A stretch of 32,608 nucleotides of DNA, taken from assembly GCA_029879645.1 (NCBI GenBank), contig JAOUPX010000022.1, positions 1-32,608 on the forward strand, in the 5' to 3' direction. Positions within the stretch are counted from its first letter, which is position 1. Every line of letters begins with the position of its first letter. This document shows positions 7,602-16,940 of the stretch, in pieces. The notes under the pieces are model-generated. The model saw nothing but the letters and a program-made list of their open reading frames with translations, did not search any database and was not told the origin of the DNA. Source of the DNA: Nitrospinota bacterium (lineage in GTDB: Bacteria > Nitrospinota > Nitrospinia > Nitrospinales > Nitrospinaceae). The translations under genes and the position numbers were made by a program.

Positions 7602-8243
7602 TCAAGTCACCATCTTACAAAGGTTGGAGAAGATTTCGTCCATTCCGCCACGGCCCTGGATGGATTTCAATTTTCCCCGCTTTCGATAAAAGTCCTTAAG
7701 GGGAGCCGTTTCTCTATTGTAAATGTCTTGTCTCTTAACAATCGTCTCCTCATTATCGTCGGGTCGTTGATACAACTCCCCGCCACATTCGTCACAAACT
7801 CCTTCAACCTTAGGAGGATGGGAGGTTTGATGGAACATGGCTCCACAATTTTTACAGGTACTTCGCCCGGCCAGCCGAATCAGCAATTCATCCCGGTCAA
7901 CGACCAGGTCAGCTACCAGATCAATATCCTGCTCCATCGCCGCCAGGGTTTCTTCCAGTTTTTCCGCCTGGACGATGGTCCTTGGAAACCCGTCGAGGAT
8001 AAATCCTACTGAACAATCGGGCTCCACAATTCTTTCTTTAATCAAACCGATAACTATGTCGTCGGGGACCAGCTCCCCTTTATCCATTGAGTTTTTAGCC
8101 TGCTTTCCCAATTCCGTATTGTCTTTGACAGCGGCCCTCAGGATATCTCCGGTCGATATCTTGGGAATCTCAAATTTTTCCTGAAGCAGGTTGGCCTGAG
8201 TCCCCTTCCCGGACCCTGGGGGACCTAACAATATCAACCTCAT
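7602..8243 (-). CDS. adk: Adenylate kinase with zinc-binding LID domain
   Basis: A 213-residue cytoplasmic enzyme for ATP + AMP <=> 2 ADP. The P-loop [10 protein letters not shown] is at residues 7-16, the AMP-binding helix near 30-60, and LDGFPRT at 83-89. The LID (about 122-160) carries four cysteines, C130-x2-C133-x16-C150-x2-C153, so it should bind structural zinc, as in Gram-positive and many other non-enterobacterial enzymes. It lies 3 nt after secY. Confidence 0.97.
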   Translation of the reverse strand: MRLILLGPPGSGKGTQANLLQEKFEIPKISTGDILRAAVKDNTELGKQAKNSMDKGELVPDDIVIGLIKERIVEPDCSVGFILDGFPRTIVQAEKLEETLAAMEQDIDLVADLVVDRDELLIRLAGRSTCKNCGAMFHQTSHPPKVEGVCDECGGELYQRPDDNEETIVKRQDIYNRETAPLKDFYRKRGKLKSIQGRGGMDEIFSNLCKMVT

Positions 8244-8246
8244 CGA

Positions 8247-9563
8247 TCAGCCTCGTCGACCTCGTATCCTCCCCTTTTTCAAAAATCCATCGTAGTTGCG
8301 CTGAACCAGGTGGGATTCGATTTGTTGCATAGTATCGAGGGACACTCCAACGACGATAAGCAAGCTTGTACCGCCGAAATAGAACGGAATGTTGAAGTAT
8401 TTTATCAGATAATCCGGCAAAATACAGACAAAAGATAGGTAAATTGCCCCGTAAAACGTCAACCTCGATAGAATCTGATCAATATAATCAGCGGTTTTGT
8501 TACCAGGCCGGATACCTGGAATAAAACCGCCGTTCTTTTTCATATTGTCCGCCACCTCCGTGGGGTTGAATATTACTGCCGTGTAAAAATAACAAAAGAA
8601 AAAGATCGCCCCGATAAATATCAGGCTGTATACAATCGTCCCCGGCGTCATCATGGCCGAAAACTGCTGCATCCAGGGATGATCGATAAATTGCGCCATC
8701 GTTGCCGGCAGCATTATTATCGATGAAGCGAAAATCGGCGGAATAACGCCAGATGTATTCACTTTCAGTGGCAAATGGGTACTTTGGCCGCCATACATTT
8801 TACGTCCCACCATCCGCTTCGCATACTGGATGGGGATACGCCTCTGCCCGCCTTCGGTGAACACGATGGCTCCAACCACCCCCGCCATCAGTACCGCAAG
8901 GAACAATACCACCAGAATGGACAGCTCGCCGGTACCCATCAGGTCCATTGATTTAAAAATGGCCGATGGTGTTCCCGCCACAATACCGGCAAAAATAATC
9001 AGAGAAATTCCGTTGCCTATTCCCCGCTCGGTAATCTGTTCACCCAGCCACATTATAAAGGCCGTGCCCGCGGTCAGGGTCAGGATCGCCATCAACCGAA
9101 ACCCCCAACCGGGCTCTGGAACAATGGCCGCGCCGCCGGGACTTTTCATAGCTTCCAAGCCGACACTGATGCCGGTGCTCTGAACCAGGCTGATGACAAT
9201 AGTACCATACCGGGTGTACTGGGTAATTTTCTTCTGGCCCTGCTCCCCCTCTTTTTTCAGTTGCGCCAGATGCGGTGAAACGATGGTCATCAACTGTAAA
9301 ATAATGGAAGCGCTGATGTAGGGCATGATTCCCAGCGCAAATATCGTTAACCGGCTTAACGCGCCGCCGGAAAACATATCGAACATGCCGAGTATAGTCC
9401 CTTTGGTCTGGGCAAATAACTCTGCTAACGCGGCTCCATCTATTCCAGGGGTCGGGATATGCGCGCCTATTCTATACACAACCAAGACACCCAGCGTGAA
9501 CAGTATCCTCCGCTTGAGCTCTGGAATTTTAAACAGGCTACCTATACTCTCTGCGCCGCTCAT
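8247..9563 (-). CDS. secY: Preprotein translocase subunit SecY
   Basis: A 438-residue inner-membrane channel subunit of the Sec translocon, with ten predicted transmembrane helices. The first segment is RRILFTLGVLVVYRIGAHIP and the plug region follows (GMFDMFSGGALSRLTIFALG). Long cytoplasmic loops lie near EGGQRRIPIQYAKRMVG and GNKTADYIDQIL, the sites of ribosome and SecA contact. The ATG directly abuts the rplO stop (TAAATG), suggesting coupled translation. Confidence 0.98.
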   Translation of the reverse strand: MSGAESIGSLFKIPELKRRILFTLGVLVVYRIGAHIPTPGIDGAALAELFAQTKGTILGMFDMFSGGALSRLTIFALGIMPYISASIILQLMTIVSPHLAQLKKEGEQGQKKITQYTRYGTIVISLVQSTGISVGLEAMKSPGGAAIVPEPGWGFRLMAILTLTAGTAFIMWLGEQITERGIGNGISLIIFAGIVAGTPSAIFKSMDLMGTGELSILVVLFLAVLMAGVVGAIVFTEGGQRRIPIQYAKRMVGRKMYGGQSTHLPLKVNTSGVIPPIFASSIIMLPATMAQFIDHPWMQQFSAMMTPGTIVYSLIFIGAIFFFCYFYTAVIFNPTEVADNMKKNGGFIPGIRPGNKTADYIDQILSRLTFYGAIYLSFVCILPDYLIKYFNIPFYFGGTSLLIVVGVSLDTMQQIESHLVQRNYDGFLKKGRIRGRRG

Positions 9564-10004
9564 TTAAAGGACTACGGCCTTTCCCCCGGCTTTTTCAATT
9601 TTCTGCAGCGCGGACTTGCTGAATTTATGGGCATGAATTTCGACCGCCCCAGCCAGTTCGCCGTCGCCCAGCACTTTTACGGCGTCGACACCCCGAACCA
9701 ACCCCTTATCTTTCAAAATCTGCGGCGTCAACGCGCCATCAACTTTCAGATCGGCCAGGGATTTCAAGTTCACCAAATCATAGGACTTCTTAAATATGTT
9801 TGTGAATCCACGCTTAGGCAGTCGCCTTTGCAGGGGCATTTGACCGCCCTCAAACCAGGGATGCGGTTTGCCGCCGGAACGACTTTTCTGACCCTTTTGG
9901 CCGCGTCCCGCCGTTTTACCGGTTCCGGAGCCTATACCTCTTCCCACTCGTTTGGGATTCTTACGGGAGCCGGGATTATTTTTTAAATTAGATAAGGTGA
10001 TCAT
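9564..10004 (-). CDS. rplO: 50S ribosomal protein L15
   Basis: A 146-residue late-assembly protein of the large subunit. Begins MITLSNLKNNPGSRKNPKRV and has the Gly/Lys-rich RNA-binding N-terminal segment (GRGIGSGTGKTAGRGQKGQK), then a globular C-terminal domain. The ATG at 10004 is chosen over an upstream start because the protein then begins as in the family and does not overlap rpsE. Only 23 nt separate it from rpsE, so no rpmD (L30) gene fits in its usual slot. Confidence 0.97.
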   Translation of the reverse strand: MITLSNLKNNPGSRKNPKRVGRGIGSGTGKTAGRGQKGQKSRSGGKPHPWFEGGQMPLQRRLPKRGFTNIFKKSYDLVNLKSLADLKVDGALTPQILKDKGLVRGVDAVKVLGDGELAGAVEIHAHKFSKSALQKIEKAGGKAVVL

Positions 10005-10027
10005 CGTTTTATTATTTCCTATTCCAT

Positions 10028-10531
10028 TCACGCGGGTGATTTAACTTCTACCGCTTTTTCACGCGCTTTCGAAAACTGCTCCGCATTACGCAAGGCAACC
10101 AAACCATTAATGGTGGCCTTAACGACATTATGGGGATTATTGGTGCGAATACATTTGGTCAGAATATCCTTGACCCCCGCCGCTTCCAGCACCGCACGCA
10201 CCGCGCCGCCGGCAATGAGACCGGTTCCCCGTGAGGCGGGCTTCAATAACACGCGCCCGGCTCCGAACTGCCCGACAATTTCATGCGGTATCGTGGAACC
10301 GTCCAACGGGATAGTGACCTGATTTTTCTTTGCCTTGTCAATTCCCTTGCGAATCGCTTCAGGAACTTCATTCGCTTTGCCGAGACCCCAACCGACTTTG
10401 CCTTCTCGGTTTCCGACTACCACCAGAGCGCTGAAGCTGAACCGGCGTCCGCCCTTGACTACCTTGGCTACACGCTTGATCTTGACAACCTTATCTACCA
10501 GGTCTTGCTGTTTTCCGTTTCGATCCTGCAA
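10028..10531 (-). CDS. rpsE: 30S ribosomal protein S5, TTG start
   Basis: A 167-residue S5 that contributes to decoding fidelity and mRNA entry. The N-terminal dsRBD-like domain ([20 protein letters not shown], then [10 protein letters not shown]) carries the loop where spectinomycin-resistance changes occur, and it looks wild-type. The C-terminal domain contains [20 protein letters not shown]. The start codon is TTG at 10531, with AGGAGG seven bases upstream and no in-frame ATG nearby. Confidence 0.97.
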   Translation of the reverse strand: MQDRNGKQQDLVDKVVKIKRVAKVVKGGRRFSFSALVVVGNREGKVGWGLGKANEVPEAIRKGIDKAKKNQVTIPLDGSTIPHEIVGQFGAGRVLLKPASRGTGLIAGGAVRAVLEAAGVKDILTKCIRTNNPHNVVKATINGLVALRNAEQFSKAREKAVEVKSPA

Positions 10532-10574
10532 CGATTTTCCTCCTGTTCGCCGGATGGCGTTTCACTCCGGGAAC

Positions 10575-10940
10575 TTAAAATTTAACTCCCTTTTCACGTA
10601 CCGCATCTGCCAGAGCTTTCACTCGTCCGGCGTAAATAAATCCATTGCGGTCGTAATACACTTCCTTAATGCCTTGCTCAGCGGCCTTCTCACCCAGCAT
10701 GGATCCTACCAGAACGGCAGCCTTGATATTGCCTCCGTATTTCATCTGATCCCGAAACGCCTTGGACGCGGTCGATTCCGCAACCAGGGTTTTACGTTCC
10801 TGATCGTTTATGATCTGGGCATAAATATGCTTGGCACTTTTGAACACCGTCAGGCGCAATTTTTCCGGATGGCGCTGGGTTTTGGTCTTCACACGTTGCT
10901 TCCGGTGAAGCCTGAGTCTTCGGCGTATCGTTGTTTTCAT
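10575..10940 (-). CDS. rplR: 50S ribosomal protein L18
   Basis: A 121-residue protein that binds 5S rRNA and joins it to the central protuberance with L5. A basic N-terminus ([15 protein letters not shown]) is followed by [19 protein letters not shown] and the C-terminal [20 protein letters not shown] signature. It lies 12 nt after rplF in normal spc order. Confidence 0.97.
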   Translation of the reverse strand: MKTTIRRRLRLHRKQRVKTKTQRHPEKLRLTVFKSAKHIYAQIINDQERKTLVAESTASKAFRDQMKYGGNIKAAVLVGSMLGEKAAEQGIKEVYYDRNGFIYAGRVKALADAVREKGVKF

Positions 10941-10952
10941 AGTTAAATAACC

Positions 10953-11495
10953 CTATTTACCGGCAGATTTACCTGCTTTTCTCCGGATGCGCTCGTCCGC
11001 ATACATCACCCCTTTACCTTTGTATGGCTCGGGGGGACGGAATTTCCGGATTTCTGCAGAAACCTGCCCTACCTGTTGTTTATCGATTCCCTTGACCTTG
11101 ATGGTATTAGCTTTGGAATCCACTTCAAATTCTATTCCATTCGGCGCGGGATAATTGACGGGATGCGAGAACCCTAATTGCAGAACCAGGTCCTTTCCTT
11201 TCAACTCTACCTTATAACCCACCCCTACAATATTGAGCTGCTTTGAATATCCGGTGGAAACGCCGGTGACCATATTATTGATCAATGCCCGGGTCAAACC
11301 GTGAAGGGAACGATTAGTCCTGTTGTCGTCCGGACGGCTGACGACAATCTGCCCCTCCTGAGATTCAATTTTCATGCTGGCGCTGAACTCGCGCTCGAGC
11401 TCACCCTTTGATCCCTTGACGCGGACCTTGGATCCTTCGATTTTCACCTCTACGCCGGAGGGAACGGCTACTGGCTGTTTACCTATTCGTGACAT
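10953..11495 (-). CDS. rplF: 50S ribosomal protein L6
   Basis: A 180-residue protein near the GTPase-associated centre and sarcin-ricin loop. Begins MSRIGKQPVAVPSGVEVKIE and has two L6 repeats. The second carries the rRNA-contacting EPYKGKGVMYADERIRRKAGK motif. The frame stays open upstream into rpsH, but the ATG at 11495 with AAGGA before it gives the family start. The gap to rpsH is 10 nt. Confidence 0.97.
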   Translation of the reverse strand: MSRIGKQPVAVPSGVEVKIEGSKVRVKGSKGELEREFSASMKIESQEGQIVVSRPDDNRTNRSLHGLTRALINNMVTGVSTGYSKQLNIVGVGYKVELKGKDLVLQLGFSHPVNYPAPNGIEFEVDSKANTIKVKGIDKQQVGQVSAEIRKFRPPEPYKGKGVMYADERIRRKAGKSAGK

Positions 11496-11505
11496 ATCGT
11501 TTTCC

Positions 11506-11901
11506 TTACCAAACGTAACCCAGAACTTCGCCCCCGATCCCCTTTTCCCGGCATAGGCCATCAACGACCACTCCGGATGAGGTGGACACAATGGCGACTC
11601 CGAGCCCATTCAATACACGGGGAATTTTTTCTTTATCCACATAAATCCTTCGGCCCGGCTTGCTGATCCGCCTGATTCCATGAATAGCCGACTCTCCATC
11701 TTTATATTTGAGATAAATCCGGAGAACCCCCTGCTTGTTATCTTCCGCAACTTTAAAATTCTTGATAAACCCTTCTTCTTTCAGGATTTCGGCCAGCCGG
11801 GTTTTCATCCTGGAATTCGGGATATCCACCTTGGGATGCTCCGCCTGAATGGCGTTTCTGATTCTGGTAAAAAAATCCGCAATGGGATCGGTCATTGACA
11901 T
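11506..11901 (-). CDS. rpsH: 30S ribosomal protein S8
   Basis: A 131-residue S8 that binds helix 21 of 16S rRNA. Recognised from [15 protein letters not shown] at the N-terminus and the C-terminal [26 protein letters not shown]. In E. coli S8 represses the spc operon by binding near rplE. No comparable structured site could be seen here. Of two ATGs (11901, 11895), the upstream one has the better-placed purine-rich site. Confidence 0.97.
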   Translation of the reverse strand: MSMTDPIADFFTRIRNAIQAEHPKVDIPNSRMKTRLAEILKEEGFIKNFKVAEDNKQGVLRIYLKYKDGESAIHGIRRISKPGRRIYVDKEKIPRVLNGLGVAIVSTSSGVVVDGLCREKGIGGEVLGYVW

Positions 11902-11932
11902 AATAGTACCTGTCTCCTGATACGCTTTCCGT

Positions 11933-12118
11933 TTACCAACTGGCCTTGGTCACTCCGGGAATTTCTCCCTGAAGCGCCCGCGTCCGGAAACAAATACGGC
12001 ACAACCCGAATTTTCTCAGGTAGGCACGAGGCCGTCCACACACGTTGCAACGGTTGTATTCCCGAACTTTGAATTTCGGCTTTCGGTTAGCTTTGGCAAT
12101 TAAACTTTTCTTGGCCAT
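11933..12118 (-). CDS. rpsN: 30S ribosomal protein S14, zinc-binding type Z
   Basis: A 61-residue short form of S14 with four cysteines (C24-x2-C27-x12-C40-x2-C43), the zinc-binding type, as opposed to the roughly 100-residue zinc-free form. It belongs to the 30S head. The start [20 protein letters not shown] fits the short family. The frame opens further upstream but the ATG at 12118 follows GGAG at a proper distance. Confidence 0.97.
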   Translation of the reverse strand: MAKKSLIAKANRKPKFKVREYNRCNVCGRPRAYLRKFGLCRICFRTRALQGEIPGVTKASW

Positions 12119-12141
12119 GTTCGACTCCGGGTTCCCGCCGG

Positions 12142-12681
12142 TCAATTCCGGATGGGAAACCCCATTGATTTCAGTAATACCCTGCCCGCTTCATCTGTTT
12201 CAGCGGAGGTGCAAATTGTTATATTCATTCCCTTGACATGCTCGATCTTGTCGAAGTCGATCTCCGGAAAGATCAACTGCTCTTTGAGCCCGATGGTGTA
12301 GTTTCCCCGGCCATCAAAAGCTTTCGGAGGCAAACCTTTAAAATCCCGGACCCGCGGCAGAGCAAAGCCCACCAGGCGTTCAAAAAATTCGTACATCCGG
12401 TTGCCGCGCAGGGTTACCCGCACTCCAACGGGAACGCCTTCCCGAAGCTTGAAGTTGGAAATCGCCTTCTTGGCTCGGGTCACTACGGGTTGCTGGCCTG
12501 TAATGGTTCGCAGCTGCTCCACACCGGCATCGATCAACTTGCCATTCTGCAAGGCTTCACCCAATCCCATATTAATGACAATCTTGTCGAGATGGGGGAC
12601 CTGCATGACATTCTTCAACCCTAGGTCTTTTTGGACCTGAGCTTTAATTTTCTCGTTATATAATTTTTTTAAATTCGCCAT
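12142..12681 (-). CDS. rplE: 50S ribosomal protein L5
   Basis: A 179-residue protein of the central protuberance. It binds 5S rRNA and touches S13 and the P-site tRNA. Recognised from [39 protein letters not shown] and the C-terminal [20 protein letters not shown]. It lies between rplX and rpsN in normal spc order. Confidence 0.98.
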   Translation of the reverse strand: MANLKKLYNEKIKAQVQKDLGLKNVMQVPHLDKIVINMGLGEALQNGKLIDAGVEQLRTITGQQPVVTRAKKAISNFKLREGVPVGVRVTLRGNRMYEFFERLVGFALPRVRDFKGLPPKAFDGRGNYTIGLKEQLIFPEIDFDKIEHVKGMNITICTSAETDEAGRVLLKSMGFPIRN

Positions 12682-12711
12682 GATTTCCGGTATTTTGCAA
12701 TCCTGTATGGA

Positions 12712-13044
12712 TTACCCCTTATCCACTACTTCTCCGCATTTGACACAGATACGCACACGCTTGCCATCTTCCAGCTTTTTGCGTTTAATCCGTACCCCTT
12801 TGCCACACTTGTCGCACACCAGCATGACATTGGAAATATCCATCCGCCCTTCCTTCTCGATAATACCGCCCTGCTTGTTCTGCGCGCTGGGCTTGGTGTG
12901 CCGCTTCAGCATATTCAGCTTTTCAACCGTCAGCTTTCCAGCGTCTGGGAACAAGGCCAGGATTTTACCTTTTTTGCCTTTTTCCCGACCCGCGATTACT
13001 TCCACGATGTCATCTTTTTTTAATTTGAGCTTAACCGCACTCAT
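12712..13044 (-). CDS. rplX: 50S ribosomal protein L24 with zinc-ribbon-like C-terminus
   Basis: A 110-residue assembly-initiator protein. A KOW motif lies near residues 10-35 ([19 protein letters not shown]) and HTKPS... follows. The C-terminal third has paired cysteines, C77-x2-C80 and C100-x2-C103, a likely zinc ribbon found in L24 of some phyla but lacking in E. coli. Its ATG overlaps the rplN stop by one base (TAATG), indicating coupled translation. Confidence 0.97.
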   Translation of the reverse strand: MSAVKLKLKKDDIVEVIAGREKGKKGKILALFPDAGKLTVEKLNMLKRHTKPSAQNKQGGIIEKEGRMDISNVMLVCDKCGKGVRIKRKKLEDGKRVRICVKCGEVVDKG

Positions 13045-13412
13045 TACAACACCTCCGGTGCAAGCGAAAGGATTTTCAAAAACTTTTTGGCTCGCAACTC
13101 ACGCGCAACAGGCCCGAAGATACGGGTACCGACCGGTTCTTTCGCGTCATTAATCAGCACCGCCCCGTTCGCGTCGAATTTAATATAACTGCCGTCCGGA
13201 CGCCGGATTTCCTTTCGGGTGCGAACCACCACAGCTTTCTTAACATCACCCTTCTTGATCGGGCTTTGCGGTTCGCATTCCTTTACGGCCACCACGATGA
13301 TATCGCCAACCGAGGCATATCGCCGGCCCGTTCCACCCAGAACCTTAATACACTGCACTTTTCGGGCTCCGGAGTTGTCTGCCACATCCATTACTGTTCT
13401 TAATTGAATCAT
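13044..13412 (-). CDS. rplN: 50S ribosomal protein L14
   Basis: A 122-residue protein at the subunit interface that forms an intersubunit bridge and binds the silencing factor RsfS. Begins [20 protein letters not shown] and ends [17 protein letters not shown], both typical, and the length matches the family. First gene of the spc block, 15 nt after rpsQ. Confidence 0.98.
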   Translation of the reverse strand: MIQLRTVMDVADNSGARKVQCIKVLGGTGRRYASVGDIIVVAVKECEPQSPIKKGDVKKAVVVRTRKEIRRPDGSYIKFDANGAVLINDAKEPVGTRIFGPVARELRAKKFLKILSLAPEVL

Positions 13413-13427
13413 AGTTGTTGTATCCGG

Positions 13428-13697
13428 TTATACCGCTTGCGCCGCCTTCAAAACCTTAACCAGGTTCCAGCGTTTGGTTTTGCTCAACGGTCTCACTTCC
13501 CGCATGGAGATAAAATCCCCGACCGAGCATTCATTCTTTTCGTCATGGCATTGGAATTTTCTGGTCCGCTTGACCACCTTCTTGAAGGTGGGGTGGATAA
13601 ACTTTCTCTCCACCGAAACGACAACCGTTTTATCCATCTTATTGCTGACGACCGTTCCAGTAATCACTCTTTTAACTTTCAAACTTTCTTGACTCAA
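13428..13697 (-). CDS. rpsQ: 30S ribosomal protein S17, TTG start
   Basis: An 89-residue OB-fold protein that binds 16S rRNA early in assembly. Recognised from [20 protein letters not shown] and the [19 protein letters not shown] motif. The start is TTG at 13697 behind GGAGAGG, with no in-frame ATG in the leader. The N-terminus ([10 protein letters not shown]) fits the family length. Confidence 0.95.
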   Translation of the reverse strand: MSQESLKVKRVITGTVVSNKMDKTVVVSVERKFIHPTFKKVVKRTRKFQCHDEKNECSVGDFISMREVRPLSKTKRWNLVKVLKAAQAV

Positions 13698-13732
13698 AGG
13701 ACCTCTCCGTAAACGGTTCCAAACCAGTTGAA

Positions 13733-13975
13733 TTATTTTTTATCTGCCTTCTTGCTGTCTGCTTCCGAATCAGCCTGGGCCGCTTCCGGCGCCGGTTGAT
13801 TGTTTTTCAGGGTCAGTATTCGGGCGATATCCCGCCGCATGTATTTCAACCGGCCTGGGTTTTCGATTTTTCCCGTAGCCAACTGGAATTTCAAATTGAA
13901 ATACTCTTCGCGCAAGTCGTTCAATTTCTCGTCGCGCTCTTTTTCCGACAACTCTTTTATTTCCTGTATTTTCAT
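13733..13975 (-). CDS. rpmC: 50S ribosomal protein L29 with acidic/lysine tail
   Basis: An 80-residue protein at the peptide exit, part of the docking site for trigger factor and SRP. The two-helix core covers about residues 1-60 ([20 protein letters not shown]-like region and [10 protein letters not shown]). The last 20 residues are an Ala/Asp/Lys-rich tail not found in most L29 proteins. It lies between rplP and rpsQ in normal S10 order. Confidence 0.96.
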   Translation of the reverse strand: MKIQEIKELSEKERDEKLNDLREEYFNLKFQLATGKIENPGRLKYMRRDIARILTLKNNQPAPEAAQADSEADSKKADKK

Positions 13976-13993
13976 AATTGCAAACCTGCCACC

Positions 13994-14401
13994 TTATTTA
14001 TTAACCACAAACCTAGTTGGTACCGAAAGCTTGTGGGACGCCAGGCGAAACGCTTCCTTCGCCACATCTTCCTCCACACCCGCCATTTCATACAAAATAC
14101 GGCCCGGCTTAACAACGGCTACCCAGTACTCCGGATTGCCCTTACCTTTACCCATACGGGTTTCAGCTGGCTTCTTGGAAATCGGCTTATCCGGAAAAAT
14201 ACGGAGCCAGATCTTTCCTCCACGTTTGACGTGCCGGGTCATTGCGATACGGGCCGCTTCGATCTGCCGGTTGGTGATCCAACCGCAAGCCAGAGCCTGC
14301 AATCCATATTCACCAAAACTGACAGTTCCGCCACGGTAGGCAGTGCCGCGCATCTTACCTTTATGGCGCTTACGATATTTAACTTTCTTGGGCATCAACA
14401 T
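13994..14401 (-). CDS. rplP: 50S ribosomal protein L16
   Basis: A 135-residue protein near the A-site tRNA elbow and the peptidyl transferase centre. Begins [19 protein letters not shown] and includes [20 protein letters not shown] and [14 protein letters not shown], all family signatures. The upstream ATG (14401) has AGGAG about ten bases before it, and MLMPK is a common start in the family. Confidence 0.97.
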   Translation of the reverse strand: MLMPKKVKYRKRHKGKMRGTAYRGGTVSFGEYGLQALACGWITNRQIEAARIAMTRHVKRGGKIWLRIFPDKPISKKPAETRMGKGKGNPEYWVAVVKPGRILYEMAGVEEDVAKEAFRLASHKLSVPTRFVVNK

Positions 14402-14428
14402 GATGCGAACTCTCCTTTAAGATCGGTC

Positions 14429-15109
14429 TTACCCAGCGGTCTTTTCACTGCTTTCTTCAACTCCGGCTGGTATTCCGGGTTTTTCAAAAATCTCACCTTT
14501 ATAAACCCAGACTTTGATTCCAATGATACCGTAGGTCGTCAGGGCTTCTGCAGTCCCATAATCTATATCAGCACGCAAAGTGTGCAAGGGAACCCGGCCT
14601 TCCCGATACCATTCGCTTCGGGCGATTTCGTGCCCACCCAGTCGGCCGGAACATCTAATCTTGATGCCCAGCGCGCCAAACCGGAGTGACGATTGCACGC
14701 TCTTCTTCATGGCCCGCCGGAATGATATCCGCTTTTCCAACTGCAGGGCGATATTCTGCGCCACCAGATTTGCATCCAGCTCCGCGCGGCGGATTTCCTT
14801 GATATTCAGGTTCACCTGCTTACCGCCGATAATCCGCTGCAATTCTTCTTTCAGCCGGTCCACTTCCAGCCCCTTCTTACCGATGATGATTCCCGGTCGG
14901 GCGGTATGGATGTTTATGCGGATCCGGTTGGCCGACCGCTCAATCTCAAGATTGGCGATTCCGGCATGGGACAAATTTTTCCTTAAGAAATTCCGAATCT
15001 TAATATCTTCCTGCAACAGCTCCGGAAAATCTCTCTTACCAAACCAGTTGGACTTCCAAGGCTTATTGATTCCCAACCGAAATCCGTATGGATGTACTTT
15101 TTGTCCCAC
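14429..15109 (-). CDS. rpsC: 30S ribosomal protein S3, GTG start
   Basis: A 226-residue S3 at the mRNA entry tunnel with helicase-like activity alongside S4 and S5. The N-terminal KH domain (about 40-107) holds the GKKG loop ([18 protein letters not shown]). The C-terminal domain contains [20 protein letters not shown]. The GTG start gives [13 protein letters not shown], the standard N-terminus, behind GGAGG. Confidence 0.98.
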   Translation of the reverse strand: MGQKVHPYGFRLGINKPWKSNWFGKRDFPELLQEDIKIRNFLRKNLSHAGIANLEIERSANRIRINIHTARPGIIIGKKGLEVDRLKEELQRIIGGKQVNLNIKEIRRAELDANLVAQNIALQLEKRISFRRAMKKSVQSSLRFGALGIKIRCSGRLGGHEIARSEWYREGRVPLHTLRADIDYGTAEALTTYGIIGIKVWVYKGEIFEKPGIPAGVEESSEKTAG

Positions 15110-15123
15110 AATTCCTCCGAATA

Positions 15124-15459
15124 TTATTTTTCGTTTAATACGATGGTGATATGACTGGTCCGCTTTTTGATCATATTAGCAGTGCCTCGCGCACGCGGCA
15201 TTTGTCTTTTCCAGGCGACGCCTTCATCCACCGTAATATTCTTCACGACCAAATCGTCAACATCCACTACCTTGTGATTTTCCTCGGCATTGGCAAGCGC
15301 GGATTTCAACAGTTGCTGAATTTCGCGGGCGGCCTTTTTACGCGTGAAGGTGAGCACATTCATTGCCTCATTCACGTTTTTGCCGCGGATCATATCGGCC
15401 ACCAACCTGGCTTTCCGGGGTCCAATCCGGGTATGTCTTAATCGCGCTTTAACATCCAT
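15124..15459 (-). CDS. rplV: 50S ribosomal protein L22
   Basis: A 111-residue protein lining the exit tunnel. Its beta-hairpin (about 80-100, [20 protein letters not shown]) reaches the tunnel constriction where macrolide-resistance changes occur, and it looks normal. N-terminal [20 protein letters not shown] is typical. It lies between rpsS and rpsC. Confidence 0.97.
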   Translation of the reverse strand: MDVKARLRHTRIGPRKARLVADMIRGKNVNEAMNVLTFTRKKAAREIQQLLKSALANAEENHKVVDVDDLVVKNITVDEGVAWKRQMPRARGTANMIKKRTSHITIVLNEK

Positions 15460-15481
15460 GATTACCTATTGACTCCATTAA

Positions 15482-15766
15482 TTATTTACCCGGTGCGGCT
15501 TTTTTGGTTTTCCCACTATGCGCCCTGAAAGTCCGCGTCGGCGAAAATTCACCCAGCTTATGACCCACCATATTCTCAGTCACAAATACCGGGATAAACT
15601 TCTTTCCGTTATGCACTCCCAGAGTATGACCGACAAAATCAGGCGTGATGGTCGAACGGCGAGACCAGGTCTTCACAATTTTTTTGTCATTTTTACGGTT
15701 CAACTCATCTATTTTGCTTTCCAGAGAAGCATCAATAAATGGTCCTTTTTTCAGCGATCGCGCCAT
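15482..15766 (-). CDS. rpsS: 30S ribosomal protein S19
   Basis: A 94-residue protein of the 30S head that works with S13 near the A site. [19 protein letters not shown] at the start, [20 protein letters not shown] and [18 protein letters not shown] identify it. The spacing to rplB (41 nt) and rplV (22 nt) is ordinary. Confidence 0.98.
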   Translation of the reverse strand: MARSLKKGPFIDASLESKIDELNRKNDKKIVKTWSRRSTITPDFVGHTLGVHNGKKFIPVFVTENMVGHKLGEFSPTRTFRAHSGKTKKAAPGK

Positions 15767-15807
15767 TCAACTATTTCCTTTTTCTCGATACAGGTTATTC
15801 CAGCTAC

Positions 15808-16641
15808 TTATCGTTTCTTTTTCTTACGGCTCAGAATGAACTTACTCGATGTTTTCTTTTTCTTTCGGGTTTTATAACCTTTAGCAGGAGTTCCCCAGGG
15901 ACTACAGGGGTGTCTGCCGCCAGAGGAGCGGCCTTCGCCACCACCCATCGGATGATCCACCGGATTCATCGCCACCGCGCGTACTCGCGGACGTTTTCCC
16001 AACCAGCGGGTTCGCCCGGCCTTACCGATGGATACATTCTCATGATCCGTATTCCCAACGGTTCCTACGGTCGCCCGACACTTGACTTCCACCAGCCGAA
16101 CTTCACCGGAACTTAATTTTATATTTGCATACTGGCCCTCTTTCGCCATCAACTGGACGGAGGCCCCGGCACTGCGTGCGATCTGCGCGCCTTTCCCCGG
16201 CCGCAATTCAATATTGTGAATCAACGTACCTTCGGGAATTTTTTCCAACGGGAGACAGTTTCCGGGCCGCACTTCCGCCTCGTACCCGGACATCACCTGA
16301 TCACCATCTTTCAATTCCCGGGGAGCGATAATGTACCGCTTCTCTCCATCGGCGTATACCAGCAGGGCGATATTTGCTGAGCGGTTGGGATCGTATTCAA
16401 TCCCGGCCACCTTGGCTGGAATGCCGTCTTTATTACGCCGGAAATCAATCACGCGGTACAACTTACGGTGCCCACCGCCACGACGCTTGGCTGTGATGCG
16501 TCCATTATTATTGCGCCCGCCTTTTCTGGAAATGGAAACCAATAGACTCTTTTCCGGAGTACTCTTGGTGACTTCTCCAAAATCGGAGACGGTTTTGAAT
16601 CGGACTCCGGCGGATGTTGGGTTAAGTTTACGTACGGCCAT
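15808..16641 (-). CDS. rplB: 50S ribosomal protein L2
   Basis: A 277-residue primary 23S rRNA binder needed for subunit association and peptidyl transfer. The near-catalytic region [19 protein letters not shown] keeps the first histidine (E. coli H229 equivalent). The second E. coli histidine is Met here, a common substitution outside enterobacteria. The C-terminus is strongly basic ([20 protein letters not shown]). It lies 5 nt after rplW. Confidence 0.98.
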   Translation of the reverse strand: MAVRKLNPTSAGVRFKTVSDFGEVTKSTPEKSLLVSISRKGGRNNNGRITAKRRGGGHRKLYRVIDFRRNKDGIPAKVAGIEYDPNRSANIALLVYADGEKRYIIAPRELKDGDQVMSGYEAEVRPGNCLPLEKIPEGTLIHNIELRPGKGAQIARSAGASVQLMAKEGQYANIKLSSGEVRLVEVKCRATVGTVGNTDHENVSIGKAGRTRWLGKRPRVRAVAMNPVDHPMGGGEGRSSGGRHPCSPWGTPAKGYKTRKKKKTSSKFILSRKKKKR

Positions 16642-16646
16642 AATTA

Positions 16647-16940
16647 TTACGCACCTTCAAAAAAGTCGATGCGGTCTCCTTCCTTCAATAAAACGATAGC
16701 TTTCTTCCATGCTTTGGTTTGACCCATATGACGGCCGAACCGCTTGCTTTTGGGTTTAACATTAATCGTATTCACGTCAAGCACGGTAACCTTAAAGATT
16801 CTCTGCACCGCTTCTTTAATCTGCAATTTATTGGCGGATCGATGCACCTGGAACATCACCCGATTCCCCTGCTCTTGCATCATGGTGCTTTTTTCCGTGA
16901 TTAGCGGCTTTTCCAGGACCCTGTAATGATCTAATACCAT
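16647..16940 (-). CDS. rplW: 50S ribosomal protein L23
   Basis: A 97-residue exit-tunnel protein, the main docking site for trigger factor and SRP. Recognised from [37 protein letters not shown] and [20 protein letters not shown]. Its ATG overlaps the rplD stop by one base, so translation of the two is probably coupled. Confidence 0.97.
   Translation of the reverse strand: MVLDHYRVLEKPLITEKSTMMQEQGNRVMFQVHRSANKLQIKEAVQRIFKVTVLDVNTINVKPKSKRFGRHMGQTKAWKKAIVLLKEGDRIDFFEGA

Noticed and set aside
11496-11609. N-terminal extension of L6 by 38 residues
   Set aside because: Overlaps rpsH, and the ATG at 11495 gives the standard L6 N-terminus with a ribosome-binding site.
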